DNA of 38,793 nt from UBA2428 sp002343545 (GTDB lineage Bacteria; Bdellovibrionota; UBA2428): positions 1 through 38,793 of the forward strand of contig CALFZE010000095.1 in NCBI GenBank assembly GCA_937952285.1, given 5' to 3'. Of the stretch, positions 29,489 to 36,823 are shown in pieces; position 1 is the stretch's first letter; the number at the start of each line of letters is the position of its first letter. The notes under the pieces are model-generated. The model had not been told where the DNA came from and searched no databases. It worked only from the letters and a program-made list of their open reading frames with translations. The position numbers and the translations under genes were made by a program.

Positions 29489-31936
29489 GTGAGCGAAGTA
29501 CAAAGCGTGCCCGAATTTCGATTGAGTTCCCGAACCCTCTCCGTTTTGGAGTGGGCGCGCGTGCGCGCCGCGGTCGGCGAGAAGATCAAGAGCCCCTACG
29601 GCCAGGATCTGCTCGCGCGTTGGCAGCCCGGGATCTTCTCTCGTTTCGAGGCCGAGACCTCGGCGCGCGCCGTGCTCGAAGTCGCGGCCGCCAAGCAGGG
29701 CGGTCTGCCCGGCCTGCCGATCTCGGACCTTCCCGACGTGCGGGCCCCGCTCAAGCGCATCTCGCGCCAAGGCCGCATCACGGTCGAGGAATTCGGCGCG
29801 CTGCTGCGCTTCCAGCGCGCGAGCGCGGGCCTCGAGCTCTACCTGAATCGCTTGCGGGAACAGGCGCGCGCCCTGCGCACGTGGCTCGCCGGCCTCGATC
29901 CGCTCGAGGCGTGGGGCAAGCGGCACGCACCGCTGCTCGACGCCCAAGGGCAGATCGCGGATTCCGCGAGCGAGGATCTGCGGGCGCTGCGGGCCTACTC
30001 GAAGGACCTCGCCGCGAAGATCGAGGCGAGGCTCGAGGACTACCTGCACAATCCCAAGTCGCGGGAGCTGCTGCAGGATTCCTACATCACGATCCGCGAC
30101 GGCCGCTTCGTGCTGCCGATCAAGACGAACTTCAAGGGCCGCGTGCCCGGCATCATCCACGACATCTCGAATTCCGAGCAGACGCTCTTCATCGAGCCTC
30201 AGGAAGTCGTCGAGTGGAACAACCAGCTGAAGGTCGTCGAGAAAGAGATCGAGGAAGAGATCGAGCGCATCCTGGCCGAGGTCGTCTCGCGCACGGAGCC
30301 GCTCGCCGAGCAGTTCTCGGTCAACGCGCACGTCTTCGCCCGCGCCGACCTTTGCGCGGGCCTCGAGGAAGTCACCGCGGAATGGTCCAAGCACCGCGTG
30401 GCGGCGGCGTGGCGCGACGACGCGGACCTGCGCTTCGGGCTCGTGTCGCACCCCTTGCTCGGCCTCGCGCGCGAGGTCGTGCCGAGCTCGTTGTCGTGGA
30501 AACAGGGCATCGTGCTCACGGGCCCCAACACGGGCGGCAAGACGGTCTTGCTCAAGACGATCGGCCTGGGCGTCTGTCTCGCGTGGGCCGGCGCGCCGGT
30601 GCCCGCGCAGGACGCCGTCATCCCGACGAACCTGGGCGGTCTCTTCGCCGATATCGGCGACGACCAGGATCTCTCGATGAACCTCTCGACCTTCTCGGGG
30701 CATCTCGCCGTGCTGAAGGAGATGATCGAGGAATCCCGCGCGGGCGACCTCGTGCTGCTCGACGAGATCGCGACGGGAACCTCGCCCGAAGAAGGCCAGC
30801 CCCTCGCGCAGGCCGTCATCGAAAGCCTGCTCGAACGCGGCGCGCGCCTGCTCGTGACGACGCACTACGCGAATCTCAAGCACTTCGCCATGACGGACGA
30901 GCGGCTCCGCATCGCCGCCATGGGCTTCGAGATCCGTCGCTCCAAGCCGACCTACGAGATCCACCTCGATATCCCCGGTGAGAGCTCGGCCTTCGACACG
31001 GCCGCGCAACTGGGCTTGCCGTCCGCCGTGATCCAGCGCGCGCGGGCTTTGCGCGGCGAGGTGAACGAGGACCTGAGCGTCGCGGTCAAGCGACTCGAAG
31101 AAGCGCGGCGACGCTTTCAGGACCGCGAGAACGAGCTCGAGGACGCACTCGAGAAGGCGAAGGCCCGCGAAGCGAGCGCGCAGGCCCGGGTCCTCGAGTA
31201 CGAGGCCAAGCAGCGCGCGGGACTCTCGGAGGAATCCAAGGAGATTCTCCGTTCCTTCTCGGCGCTGCGCGAGGAACTTTCGCAGGCCGTGCGCCGCGCC
31301 TCGAGCGAGGAGCTTAAGGCGGGCGGTTTGAACCTCTTCCAGAAGGTCGCCGAGGGCGCCGAGAAAGTGCGGAGCGCGGCCGGCGAGATCGAGCGCGCGA
31401 CGCCGTCCACGGTCCCGCTCGCGGGCGACGACATCCATCCCGACGCCGTCGTCCACGTCGAGGGCCTCGGCCTTGGCACCGTGCTCGAGGTGCCGCCGCA
31501 GATGAACGACCGCTCGCTCGTGCTCGTGCAGGTCGGCGAGATCAAGTCGCGGGTCGCGCGTTCGCGCCTCAAACGCGCCAACCACGAGCAGATCCGCGGC
31601 CTCCAGGCCTCGAAGAGCGCGCTCCAAGTGCGCGACCGCAAAATCCAGACGGGCGGCGCGCCGCTTACGCCGGCGGGCAAGGGCTCGTCGTCGTTCATCT
31701 GCGACGTGCGCGGCCAGCGGGTCGAGGAAGCCATGCGCAAAGTCGTGACCGCGTTGAACGAGCTCGCACGCGACGACGGGGCCGTCGTGACGATCGTGCA
31801 CGGCCACGGCTCCGAGCGTCTCAAGGATACGATCCGCACCTACCTCGCGAAAGAACGCGGGGACCTGCAGTACCGCTCGGGCCAATGGCCGGGCGAGGGC
31901 GGCGACGGCGTCACCCTCGTCGAACGCGCGCGCTAG
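29489..31936 (+). CDS. mutS2: MutS2, ATPase with C-terminal Smr domain
   Basis: 815 residues from GTG 29489, close to the family's usual ~780. Walker A is TGPNTGGKT at residues 344-352, Walker B is LVLLDEIATGTSPEEG, and the coiled-coil segment after it (about residues 530-640) is rich in Glu, Arg and Ala. The Smr domain is at the C-terminus, with CDVRGQRVEEAM (the LDLRG-like motif) and VTIVHGHGSERLKDTI (HGxG motif). MutS2 lacks the mismatch-recognition domain; in Bacillus it helps split collided ribosomes. It follows the RqcH-like gene by 9 bases and has no Shine-Dalgarno, so translation is probably coupled. Confidence 0.95.
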   Translation: MSEVQSVPEFRLSSRTLSVLEWARVRAAVGEKIKSPYGQDLLARWQPGIFSRFEAETSARAVLEVAAAKQGGLPGLPISDLPDVRAPLKRISRQGRITVEEFGALLRFQRASAGLELYLNRLREQARALRTWLAGLDPLEAWGKRHAPLLDAQGQIADSASEDLRALRAYSKDLAAKIEARLEDYLHNPKSRELLQDSYITIRDGRFVLPIKTNFKGRVPGIIHDISNSEQTLFIEPQEVVEWNNQLKVVEKEIEEEIERILAEVVSRTEPLAEQFSVNAHVFARADLCAGLEEVTAEWSKHRVAAAWRDDADLRFGLVSHPLLGLAREVVPSSLSWKQGIVLTGPNTGGKTVLLKTIGLGVCLAWAGAPVPAQDAVIPTNLGGLFADIGDDQDLSMNLSTFSGHLAVLKEMIEESRAGDLVLLDEIATGTSPEEGQPLAQAVIESLLERGARLLVTTHYANLKHFAMTDERLRIAAMGFEIRRSKPTYEIHLDIPGESSAFDTAAQLGLPSAVIQRARALRGEVNEDLSVAVKRLEEARRRFQDRENELEDALEKAKAREASAQARVLEYEAKQRAGLSEESKEILRSFSALREELSQAVRRASSEELKAGGLNLFQKVAEGAEKVRSAAGEIERATPSTVPLAGDDIHPDAVVHVEGLGLGTVLEVPPQMNDRSLVLVQVGEIKSRVARSRLKRANHEQIRGLQASKSALQVRDRKIQTGGAPLTPAGKGSSSFICDVRGQRVEEAMRKVVTALNELARDDGAVVTIVHGHGSERLKDTIRTYLAKERGDLQYRSGQWPGEGGDGVTLVERAR

Positions 31937-31947
31937 AAAGGCGTTAG

Positions 31948-32025
31948 AAAGGCGTCAGGTTCCTTTTGGTTCAGCGGCTGCGTCATTTGACGCGCCCGCT
32001 GAACCAAAAGGAACCTGACGCCTTT
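31948..32025. terminator. Long palindromic repeat, copy 3 of 3; likely terminator of mutS2
   Basis: Arms of 30 bases (31948-31977 and 31996-32025) are perfect reverse complements with the shared ends AAAGGCGTCAGG/CCTGACGCCTTT and inner TTTTGGTTCAGCGG. The centre has the 6-bp palindrome GCGTCATTTGACGC. It starts 11 bases after the mutS2 stop and ends in TTTT, giving a terminator-like structure; a partial second AAAGGCGT lies at 31938-31945. Confidence 0.85.
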
Positions 32026-32124
32026 TAAAAATTTCCCGCGGCCGGTCTCGAAGCGCGCGGCGTTCGCGCCTAGAACGGGCTCAGGATCGCCATCCCGCCC
32101 CGGGGGGCGGAAGAGGAGTTTGAA

Positions 32125-33096
32125 ATGGATCGTAACCTTGCGCTTGAATTCGCCCGCGTGACCGAAGCCGCCGCCATCGCGAGCGCCCGCTGGATGGGCC
32201 TCGGCGACCGCAACGCGGCCGACCAAGCCGCCGTGGACGCGATGCGGAAGGCCCTCGACAAGATCCACTTCGAAGGCACGGTCGTCATCGGCGAAGGCGA
32301 GCGCGACGAGGCCCCCATGCTCTACATCGGCGAGAAGGTCGGCGCCCGCGGCCCGGGCGCCCCCAAGATCGACCTCGCGCTCGATCCGCTCGAAGGCACG
32401 AACCTCTGCGCGCTCGGCCACTACGACTCGATCACGGTCATCGCGGCGGCCGAGAACGGCTCCTTCCTGCACGCGCCCGACACCTACATGGACAAGGTCG
32501 CCGTTGGCTCGGACTGTCGCGGGCGCCTGAAGTACGAGATGCCGACCGCGGAGAAGCTGAAGGCCGTCGCGGAATGCAAGCAGAAGCCCCTTTCCGACGT
32601 GACCGTCGTCGTGCTCGACCGTCCCCGCCACGAAAAACTCATCGCGGAATGCCGCGCGAGCGGCGTGCGCATCAAGCTCATCGGCGACGGCGACGTCTCG
32701 GCCGCGGTTTCGGCCGCGATGCCGGGCACGGGCGTCGATATCCTGCTCGGCACGGGTGGGGCGCCGGAAGGCGTCATCGCGGCGGCGGCGCTGCGTTGCC
32801 TCGACGGGGACTTCCTCGGCAAGCTCATGTGGCGCAACGACAACGAGAAGGAGCGCGCCGCGAAGATGGGAATCCGCGATCTCGACCGGGTTTACGGCAT
32901 CGAGGATCTCGCGCGCGGCCACGTCATGTTCTCGGCGAGCGGGGTGACGGACGGCAGCTGGCTCGACGGCGTGCACTTCAACGCCGGCGGTTGCACGACG
33001 AACTCCATCGTCATGCGCAGCCAGACGCGCACGATCCGCGAGATCCGCACGCGCCACGTCTTCGAGTCCAAACCCGGTTTCGAAGGACGCACCTGA
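32125..33096 (+). CDS. glpX: Class II fructose-1,6-bisphosphatase GlpX
   Basis: 323 residues with GAGGAG upstream of ATG 32125. Family hallmarks: GLGDRNAADQAAVDAMR, the metal-binding GEGERDEAPMLYIGEKVG, and IDLALDPLEGTNLC. The later GTGGAPEGVIAAAALRC is the sugar-phosphate-binding segment. It hydrolyses fructose-1,6-bisphosphate to fructose-6-phosphate, a gluconeogenic step in the cytoplasm. It is the expected size for class II enzymes (about 320-335). The following small gene begins within its stop codon (TGATG), so they are translationally coupled, though their functions are unrelated. Confidence 0.96.
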   Translation: MDRNLALEFARVTEAAAIASARWMGLGDRNAADQAAVDAMRKALDKIHFEGTVVIGEGERDEAPMLYIGEKVGARGPGAPKIDLALDPLEGTNLCALGHYDSITVIAAAENGSFLHAPDTYMDKVAVGSDCRGRLKYEMPTAEKLKAVAECKQKPLSDVTVVVLDRPRHEKLIAECRASGVRIKLIGDGDVSAAVSAAMPGTGVDILLGTGGAPEGVIAAAALRCLDGDFLGKLMWRNDNEKERAAKMGIRDLDRVYGIEDLARGHVMFSASGVTDGSWLDGVHFNAGGCTTNSIVMRSQTRTIREIRTRHVFESKPGFEGRT

Positions 33097-33557
33097 TGTC
33101 GCGCGGGCTCCTCGCGGTTTGCCTGGGCGTCGCTTTTTTTGCGCTCGCCCCGGCGCGGGCGGCCGACGCGGATGACTTTTACCTGCAGGCCCAGGGCGGT
33201 CTGCGCTGGGAAACCCGTCGCCTCGTGCAGTACGGCTTCTCCGGCGGCTACTACCCTTGGAACGAACTCGGCATCGGCCTCTTCGCCGACCTCACGCAGG
33301 ACGGCTCGCGCGGGCAGTACGGCGGCGAGTTCCGCTGGTCCTTCGAGCCCTTCGAGATCGACCTGCGGCTTGGGATCCTGCGCCAGAGCGACGCGAACAC
33401 GGGCGTGACCGTCGGACGCTTCATGGGCGCGGCGGGTTTGAGCTACCTCGTGGCGTTGACTTCGAGCTTGGCCGCGAAGATCGAAGTCCGTTACCACGGC
33501 TTCATCCGCGAGCGCAGCACCCTCTTCACGGGGCTCGGCGGTCGCATCCTCTTCTGA
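33096..33557 (+). CDS. Small outer-membrane beta-barrel-like protein
   Basis: 153 residues from ATG 33096, which overlaps the glpX stop by one base. A signal peptide (SRGLLAVCLGVAFFALAPARA) is followed by amphipathic strands with Trp and Tyr at regular intervals (FYLQAQGGLRWETRRLV, FSGGYYPWNELG) and a C-terminal GLGGRILF ending in phenylalanine. Likely a small outer-membrane barrel. Its upstream coupling to a metabolic enzyme gene is unusual. No family recognised. Confidence 0.76.
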   Translation: MSRGLLAVCLGVAFFALAPARAADADDFYLQAQGGLRWETRRLVQYGFSGGYYPWNELGIGLFADLTQDGSRGQYGGEFRWSFEPFEIDLRLGILRQSDANTGVTVGRFMGAAGLSYLVALTSSLAAKIEVRYHGFIRERSTLFTGLGGRILF

Positions 33558-33586
33558 AGCCGCCCCCGCACTCGCGCCTTTCGCAT

Positions 33587-33630
33587 AAAAAAAGCCCTCC
33601 GCGAGACTCTCGCGGAGGGCTTTTCGTTTT
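33587..33630. terminator. Bidirectional intrinsic terminator
   Basis: A stem GCCCTCCGCGA/TCGCGGAGGGC (33594-33604, 33610-33620) with loop GACTC is flanked by AAAAAAA on the left and TTTTCGTTTT on the right. It ends both the small barrel gene (plus) and the lipoprotein gene (minus, stop at 33645). Confidence 0.92.
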
Positions 33631-33644
33631 CGGGATCGACGCGC

Positions 33645-34322
33645 TTAGTAGCGACGGCAGGCGCTCGAACCCGTTTCGACGAAGCTCGTCACGGGGCGAT
33701 CGCTCGCGTTCTTCATCGTGGCGAGCGTGACGCCGGCCTTGATGAGTTTGACCTCGGCGAAGCGCTGTTGGGTCACGTTGTAGCCCCAATAGTCTTCGCT
33801 GCCGTAGACGTTGTGGGTGCGCGTTTCCGTCCAGCACTCGTAGTCCTCGCGGTCATGATGGTAATCATGGCCGTACCCGGAACTGCTGCCAATGGGACGG
33901 GACCCGGCCGGGCCGCAGACGCGCTCGCGCGTCGTGTAGGTGTCGTACACGCACTGACGGGAGTCGTTGATCTGACCCGAGCGACCGACTTCCTTGACGG
34001 AGAGGGTCATGTCGATATCGAAGGTCTGGCCGATCTTGGCGGCGGGAAGGTAGATACGTCCGTCCTTGAGTTCGCGCTGGAGCGCGGCGACGCCGGGGAT
34101 GCGGAACTCGACGACGCCCTGTTGGGTCGCCATCGAAAACTTCGTGCGGGTCAGGTTCGTGTGAACCGTCGCGTTGTAAGTTCCGGGGACGATGCGGACG
34201 TAATCTCTCGAGTACGAGGCGACCTTCGCGTCGAAGGGTTTGAGGACTTTGACCTGGCCTTGGATCGTGCTTTCGCAAGCGGCGAGCATCATGAGCAGGG
34301 CGAGGGGGGCAAAACGTTTCAT
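33645..34322 (-). CDS. His/Asp/Tyr-rich lipoprotein
   Basis: 225 residues from ATG 34322, with AGGAGG upstream. MLAAC at residues 12-16 is a lipobox with cysteine 16. The mature part has a predicted beta-rich segment (YSRDYVRIVPGTYNATVHTN), then a region with cysteines (RQCVYDTYTTRERVCG) and the HDYHHDREDYECW cluster, followed by RTHNVYGSEDYWGYNV. The His-Asp-Tyr cluster with paired cysteines suggests metal binding, which is inference. It is divergent from the histidine kinase gene, 161 bases away. Confidence 0.8.
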   Translation of the reverse strand: MKRFAPLALLMMLAACESTIQGQVKVLKPFDAKVASYSRDYVRIVPGTYNATVHTNLTRTKFSMATQQGVVEFRIPGVAALQRELKDGRIYLPAAKIGQTFDIDMTLSVKEVGRSGQINDSRQCVYDTYTTRERVCGPAGSRPIGSSSGYGHDYHHDREDYECWTETRTHNVYGSEDYWGYNVTQQRFAEVKLIKAGVTLATMKNASDRPVTSFVETGSSACRRY

Positions 34323-34483
34323 GGGAACCTCCTGTTGCGCTTGTCGTAGCGGTGTCCCCGAGGATCCACCACGAGAACGATGACAAAGCGTCCCGTAAAA
34401 CGTTCCAAACGGCGAAAATTAACTGACGCTCGCTCTGGTCACGGAAGTCTTCAGTCTCTCCCCGCCTGAGCCGATAGGAAGGG

Positions 34484-35806
34484 GTGAGCTTGAGCCGATC
34501 GGAATTGGGGCGAAGGGTACAAAACGAGTCGTCGCGCGCCTTGCTGGCGGTCGCCTTGCTCTTTCTCATGGCGGGATCGCTGTGGACGCACTTCGGGCTT
34601 GGCGTCGTTTTCTTGCAGCTCCCGCTCATCGCGGCCTGGATGCTGATCCACGCCCTCGGCTTTTTGAATTTGCGCTTTGCCCGCCTCGAGGTCCCGCTCA
34701 CGGTCCTCGGACTGGGCGCCCTCCAGCTCTATTTTCAATTGATCCTGAAGACTTACCAGGCGCCCTTCTTGCCGCTCGCGCCCGTTTTCTTCGTCGTTTC
34801 GGCGCTCTCGCTCGCGGGCTACGCGAACGGTCGCCTGCCCAAGACGCTCCTCATCTGGGGGGTGGCGTGGTTGAGCTCGCTCGCGTGGTTGCTCGTCGGC
34901 GACGACGTGAACCCGCAGTCGCGCAAGGCTTTCGCCTTTGCCTTCACCCTCAACACGGGATTCCTGGGGGCCTTCTGGCTCGTGACCCGGACCGTCGGCC
35001 GCCGCTTAGCGCGGGACCTCGTGGCGCTCGGCCCGAGCCGCAGCTTCGACGATCAACGTCTCCAAGCCGCCAAACTGCAGGTCTTGGGCGAGCTCACGGC
35101 GAGCCTGGCCCACGAGATCTCGAACCCGCTCACGGCCATCGCCGGTTACAACTACCAGGTCAGCGAGGAGCTGAAGGATAATCCGACGAGTCCCTCGCTC
35201 GACATCCTTCGCCAGGCGACGGAGCGCGTCCAGTTCAACGTCCAACGCATCACCGAGATCACGAAGACCGTGCGGAGTTTCGCGCGCGACGCCTCGGCCG
35301 AGGACTTCCGTCCCGTGTCGGTGAAGGAGCTCTTCGCGGATACCCTCTTGCTCATGCGGCATCCGCTCAAGGCGGCGGGCGTCGAGGTCACGACGACGAT
35401 GCCGGCCGGCGACTGTTTCGTGCGGGGCAACTTCGTGCAACTGAGCCAGGTCCTCGTGAACTTCCTGTCGAACGCGCGCGACGCCTGTCGCGACGCCGAG
35501 ATCCGCCGCGTGAACCTCGGCTGCTCGGTCGAGCGCGGTCAGGTTTTCCTTTGGGCGGAAGACACGGGCTCCGGCGTGAGCGAAGGCCACGCGTCGCGTC
35601 TCTTCCAGCCCTTCTTCACGACGAAGGAGCGCGGCCGGGGAACGGGCCTCGGGCTCTACATCTCGCGTCTCATCGCCGAACGGCACGGGGCCGAGCTCGG
35701 CTTCGAAAACCTCAAGGACTCGCGTGGCAAGGTCTCGGGTTCGCGCTTCTACCTGAAGCTCGAACTCACGAACGCCAAGCCCGCGGTCGACGGCAAAGCG
35801 GCCTGA
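34484..35806 (+). CDS. Sensor histidine kinase, membrane-bound
   Basis: 440 residues from GTG 34484, with AGGAAGG upstream. About six membrane segments fill residues 18-167. The kinase core has the H-box ASLAHEISNPLTAIAGY with the phospho-acceptor H210, the N-box NFLSNARDAC, G1 DTGSGV, F-box PFFTTK and G2 GRGTGLGL. There is no PAS, HAMP or receiver domain, so the membrane part itself may be the sensor. It has no adjacent response regulator; the next regulator in the window (36824) is a sigma-54 activator without a receiver domain. It is therefore an orphan kinase in this window. Confidence 0.93.
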   Translation: MSLSRSELGRRVQNESSRALLAVALLFLMAGSLWTHFGLGVVFLQLPLIAAWMLIHALGFLNLRFARLEVPLTVLGLGALQLYFQLILKTYQAPFLPLAPVFFVVSALSLAGYANGRLPKTLLIWGVAWLSSLAWLLVGDDVNPQSRKAFAFAFTLNTGFLGAFWLVTRTVGRRLARDLVALGPSRSFDDQRLQAAKLQVLGELTASLAHEISNPLTAIAGYNYQVSEELKDNPTSPSLDILRQATERVQFNVQRITEITKTVRSFARDASAEDFRPVSVKELFADTLLLMRHPLKAAGVEVTTTMPAGDCFVRGNFVQLSQVLVNFLSNARDACRDAEIRRVNLGCSVERGQVFLWAEDTGSGVSEGHASRLFQPFFTTKERGRGTGLGLYISRLIAERHGAELGFENLKDSRGKVSGSRFYLKLELTNAKPAVDGKAA

Positions 35807-35824
35807 CGAGAGCAGCCTCCGCGC

Positions 35825-36610
35825 TCAGCGGACGGTGAAGAGCCGGCTCACGGCGTTGCCGTTCAGGCTACGCACGTGGATCATGTAGCGGCCCGCCGGG
35901 GGGATCGCGATGGCGACTTCCGTCGCGAAAGAGCGAGTGAAGGGCAGGCAGCTTCCCGAAAAGACGGTCTTCGTGGGCGGCAGCACGACGATGACGTCGT
36001 CGACGCGCTCGACCTTGATCTCGTCGGCCAACTCCACGCACGACGAAGTCAGCAGACCCGCCAGGAGAAGCTTGAATTCGCCGGCTTCCGTCGAAGCCGA
36101 GAGGATATCCGGAACGTAGACCGACGTGATCGCGGCGTAACGAAGGTTGTCGACGCTCGCGACGCGCGCCTTCTCGACGCCGAAGTTTCGCGTCTTGCGT
36201 CCGCCTTCACGCGAGGCGAACTCGATCGCGTAGGAGCCGCTCTCCAGGCGGCCGAAGGAGATTTCGTGCGAGAAGGGCACGGGGGCCGCGACGTCGGCCG
36301 GCAATTCCTGGCCGGGGGCGCAGACGCCGTCGACCTTGCGCAGGGCGAACTGACGGAGGGCAAAACCCTGGGGCTTCGCGACCGTTTCGGTGTGGCCGAG
36401 GGAATAGCAGCCGTTCGGGAGAAGGCCGTCGACGAGGGCCAGCACGTTGTCGTTGTCGTCGTAGCCGGTCGCCGGAAGGAAGACGTTGGAGAGGGCGACT
36501 TCGACGGGGCGGGCCACCTCCGCCGGCGCGAGGGCTTGCGCGAAGGCCGGGGAGGCCTGGGACGCCGAGGCCGAAAGGGCGATCACGAACGAGGCGACGC
36601 TCTTCTTCAT
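35825..36610 (-). CDS. Secreted hypothetical protein
   Basis: 261 residues from ATG 36610, chosen because a signal peptide begins here (KKSVASFVIALSASASQASPAFAQA); the same frame stays open far upstream, but that is antisense to the sigma-54 gene. The mature protein has alternating beta-like segments, for example VEVALSNVFLPATGYDDNDN, FALRKVDGVCAPGQ and GLLTSSCVELADE, with cysteines that could pair. The C-terminus ends in AVSRLFTVR. No family recognised. It converges with the histidine kinase gene, 18 bases apart. Confidence 0.75.
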   Translation of the reverse strand: MKKSVASFVIALSASASQASPAFAQALAPAEVARPVEVALSNVFLPATGYDDNDNVLALVDGLLPNGCYSLGHTETVAKPQGFALRQFALRKVDGVCAPGQELPADVAAPVPFSHEISFGRLESGSYAIEFASREGGRKTRNFGVEKARVASVDNLRYAAITSVYVPDILSASTEAGEFKLLLAGLLTSSCVELADEIKVERVDDVIVVLPPTKTVFSGSCLPFTRSFATEVAIAIPPAGRYMIHVRSLNGNAVSRLFTVR

Positions 36611-36772
36611 ATGGGCCTTGGACGTAGATTTCGTCTCGCGGCTAGGCAAGGCGTAAACGCGAGTCCTGACCGGGTTTTGACCTAAGTCGCCGAAAAAACA
36701 GGGCACGGTCGGAGAAGAATTCGGCCTCCCGCGGTGTCGGGGCCACGTGTCCACGGACTTTGTGAATCTCGC

Positions 36773-36800
36773 TAAAGTTCTGACACCGTCCTGCCGAAAG
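36773..36800 (+). promoter_or_regulatory. FliA-like promoter motif TAAAGTTC-N12-GCCGAAAG
   Basis: TAAAGTTC (36773-36780) and GCCGAAAG (36793-36800) lie upstream of the sigma-54 activator, 23 bases before its ATG. The flagellar sigma factor consensus is TAAA-N15-GCCGATAA; here the spacing is 16 from TAAA. AGGAGG (36808-36813) then gives a normal ribosome-binding site. Confidence 0.4.
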
Positions 36801-36823
36801 ATTGGACAGGAGGCCACCGGCTC

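Noticed and set aside
28148..31885. A 1245-codon open frame on the minus strand.
   Set aside because: It is antisense to NFACT and mutS2, both well supported; its protein is mostly Arg, Ala and Leu with no domain. Long antisense frames are expected in GC-rich DNA.
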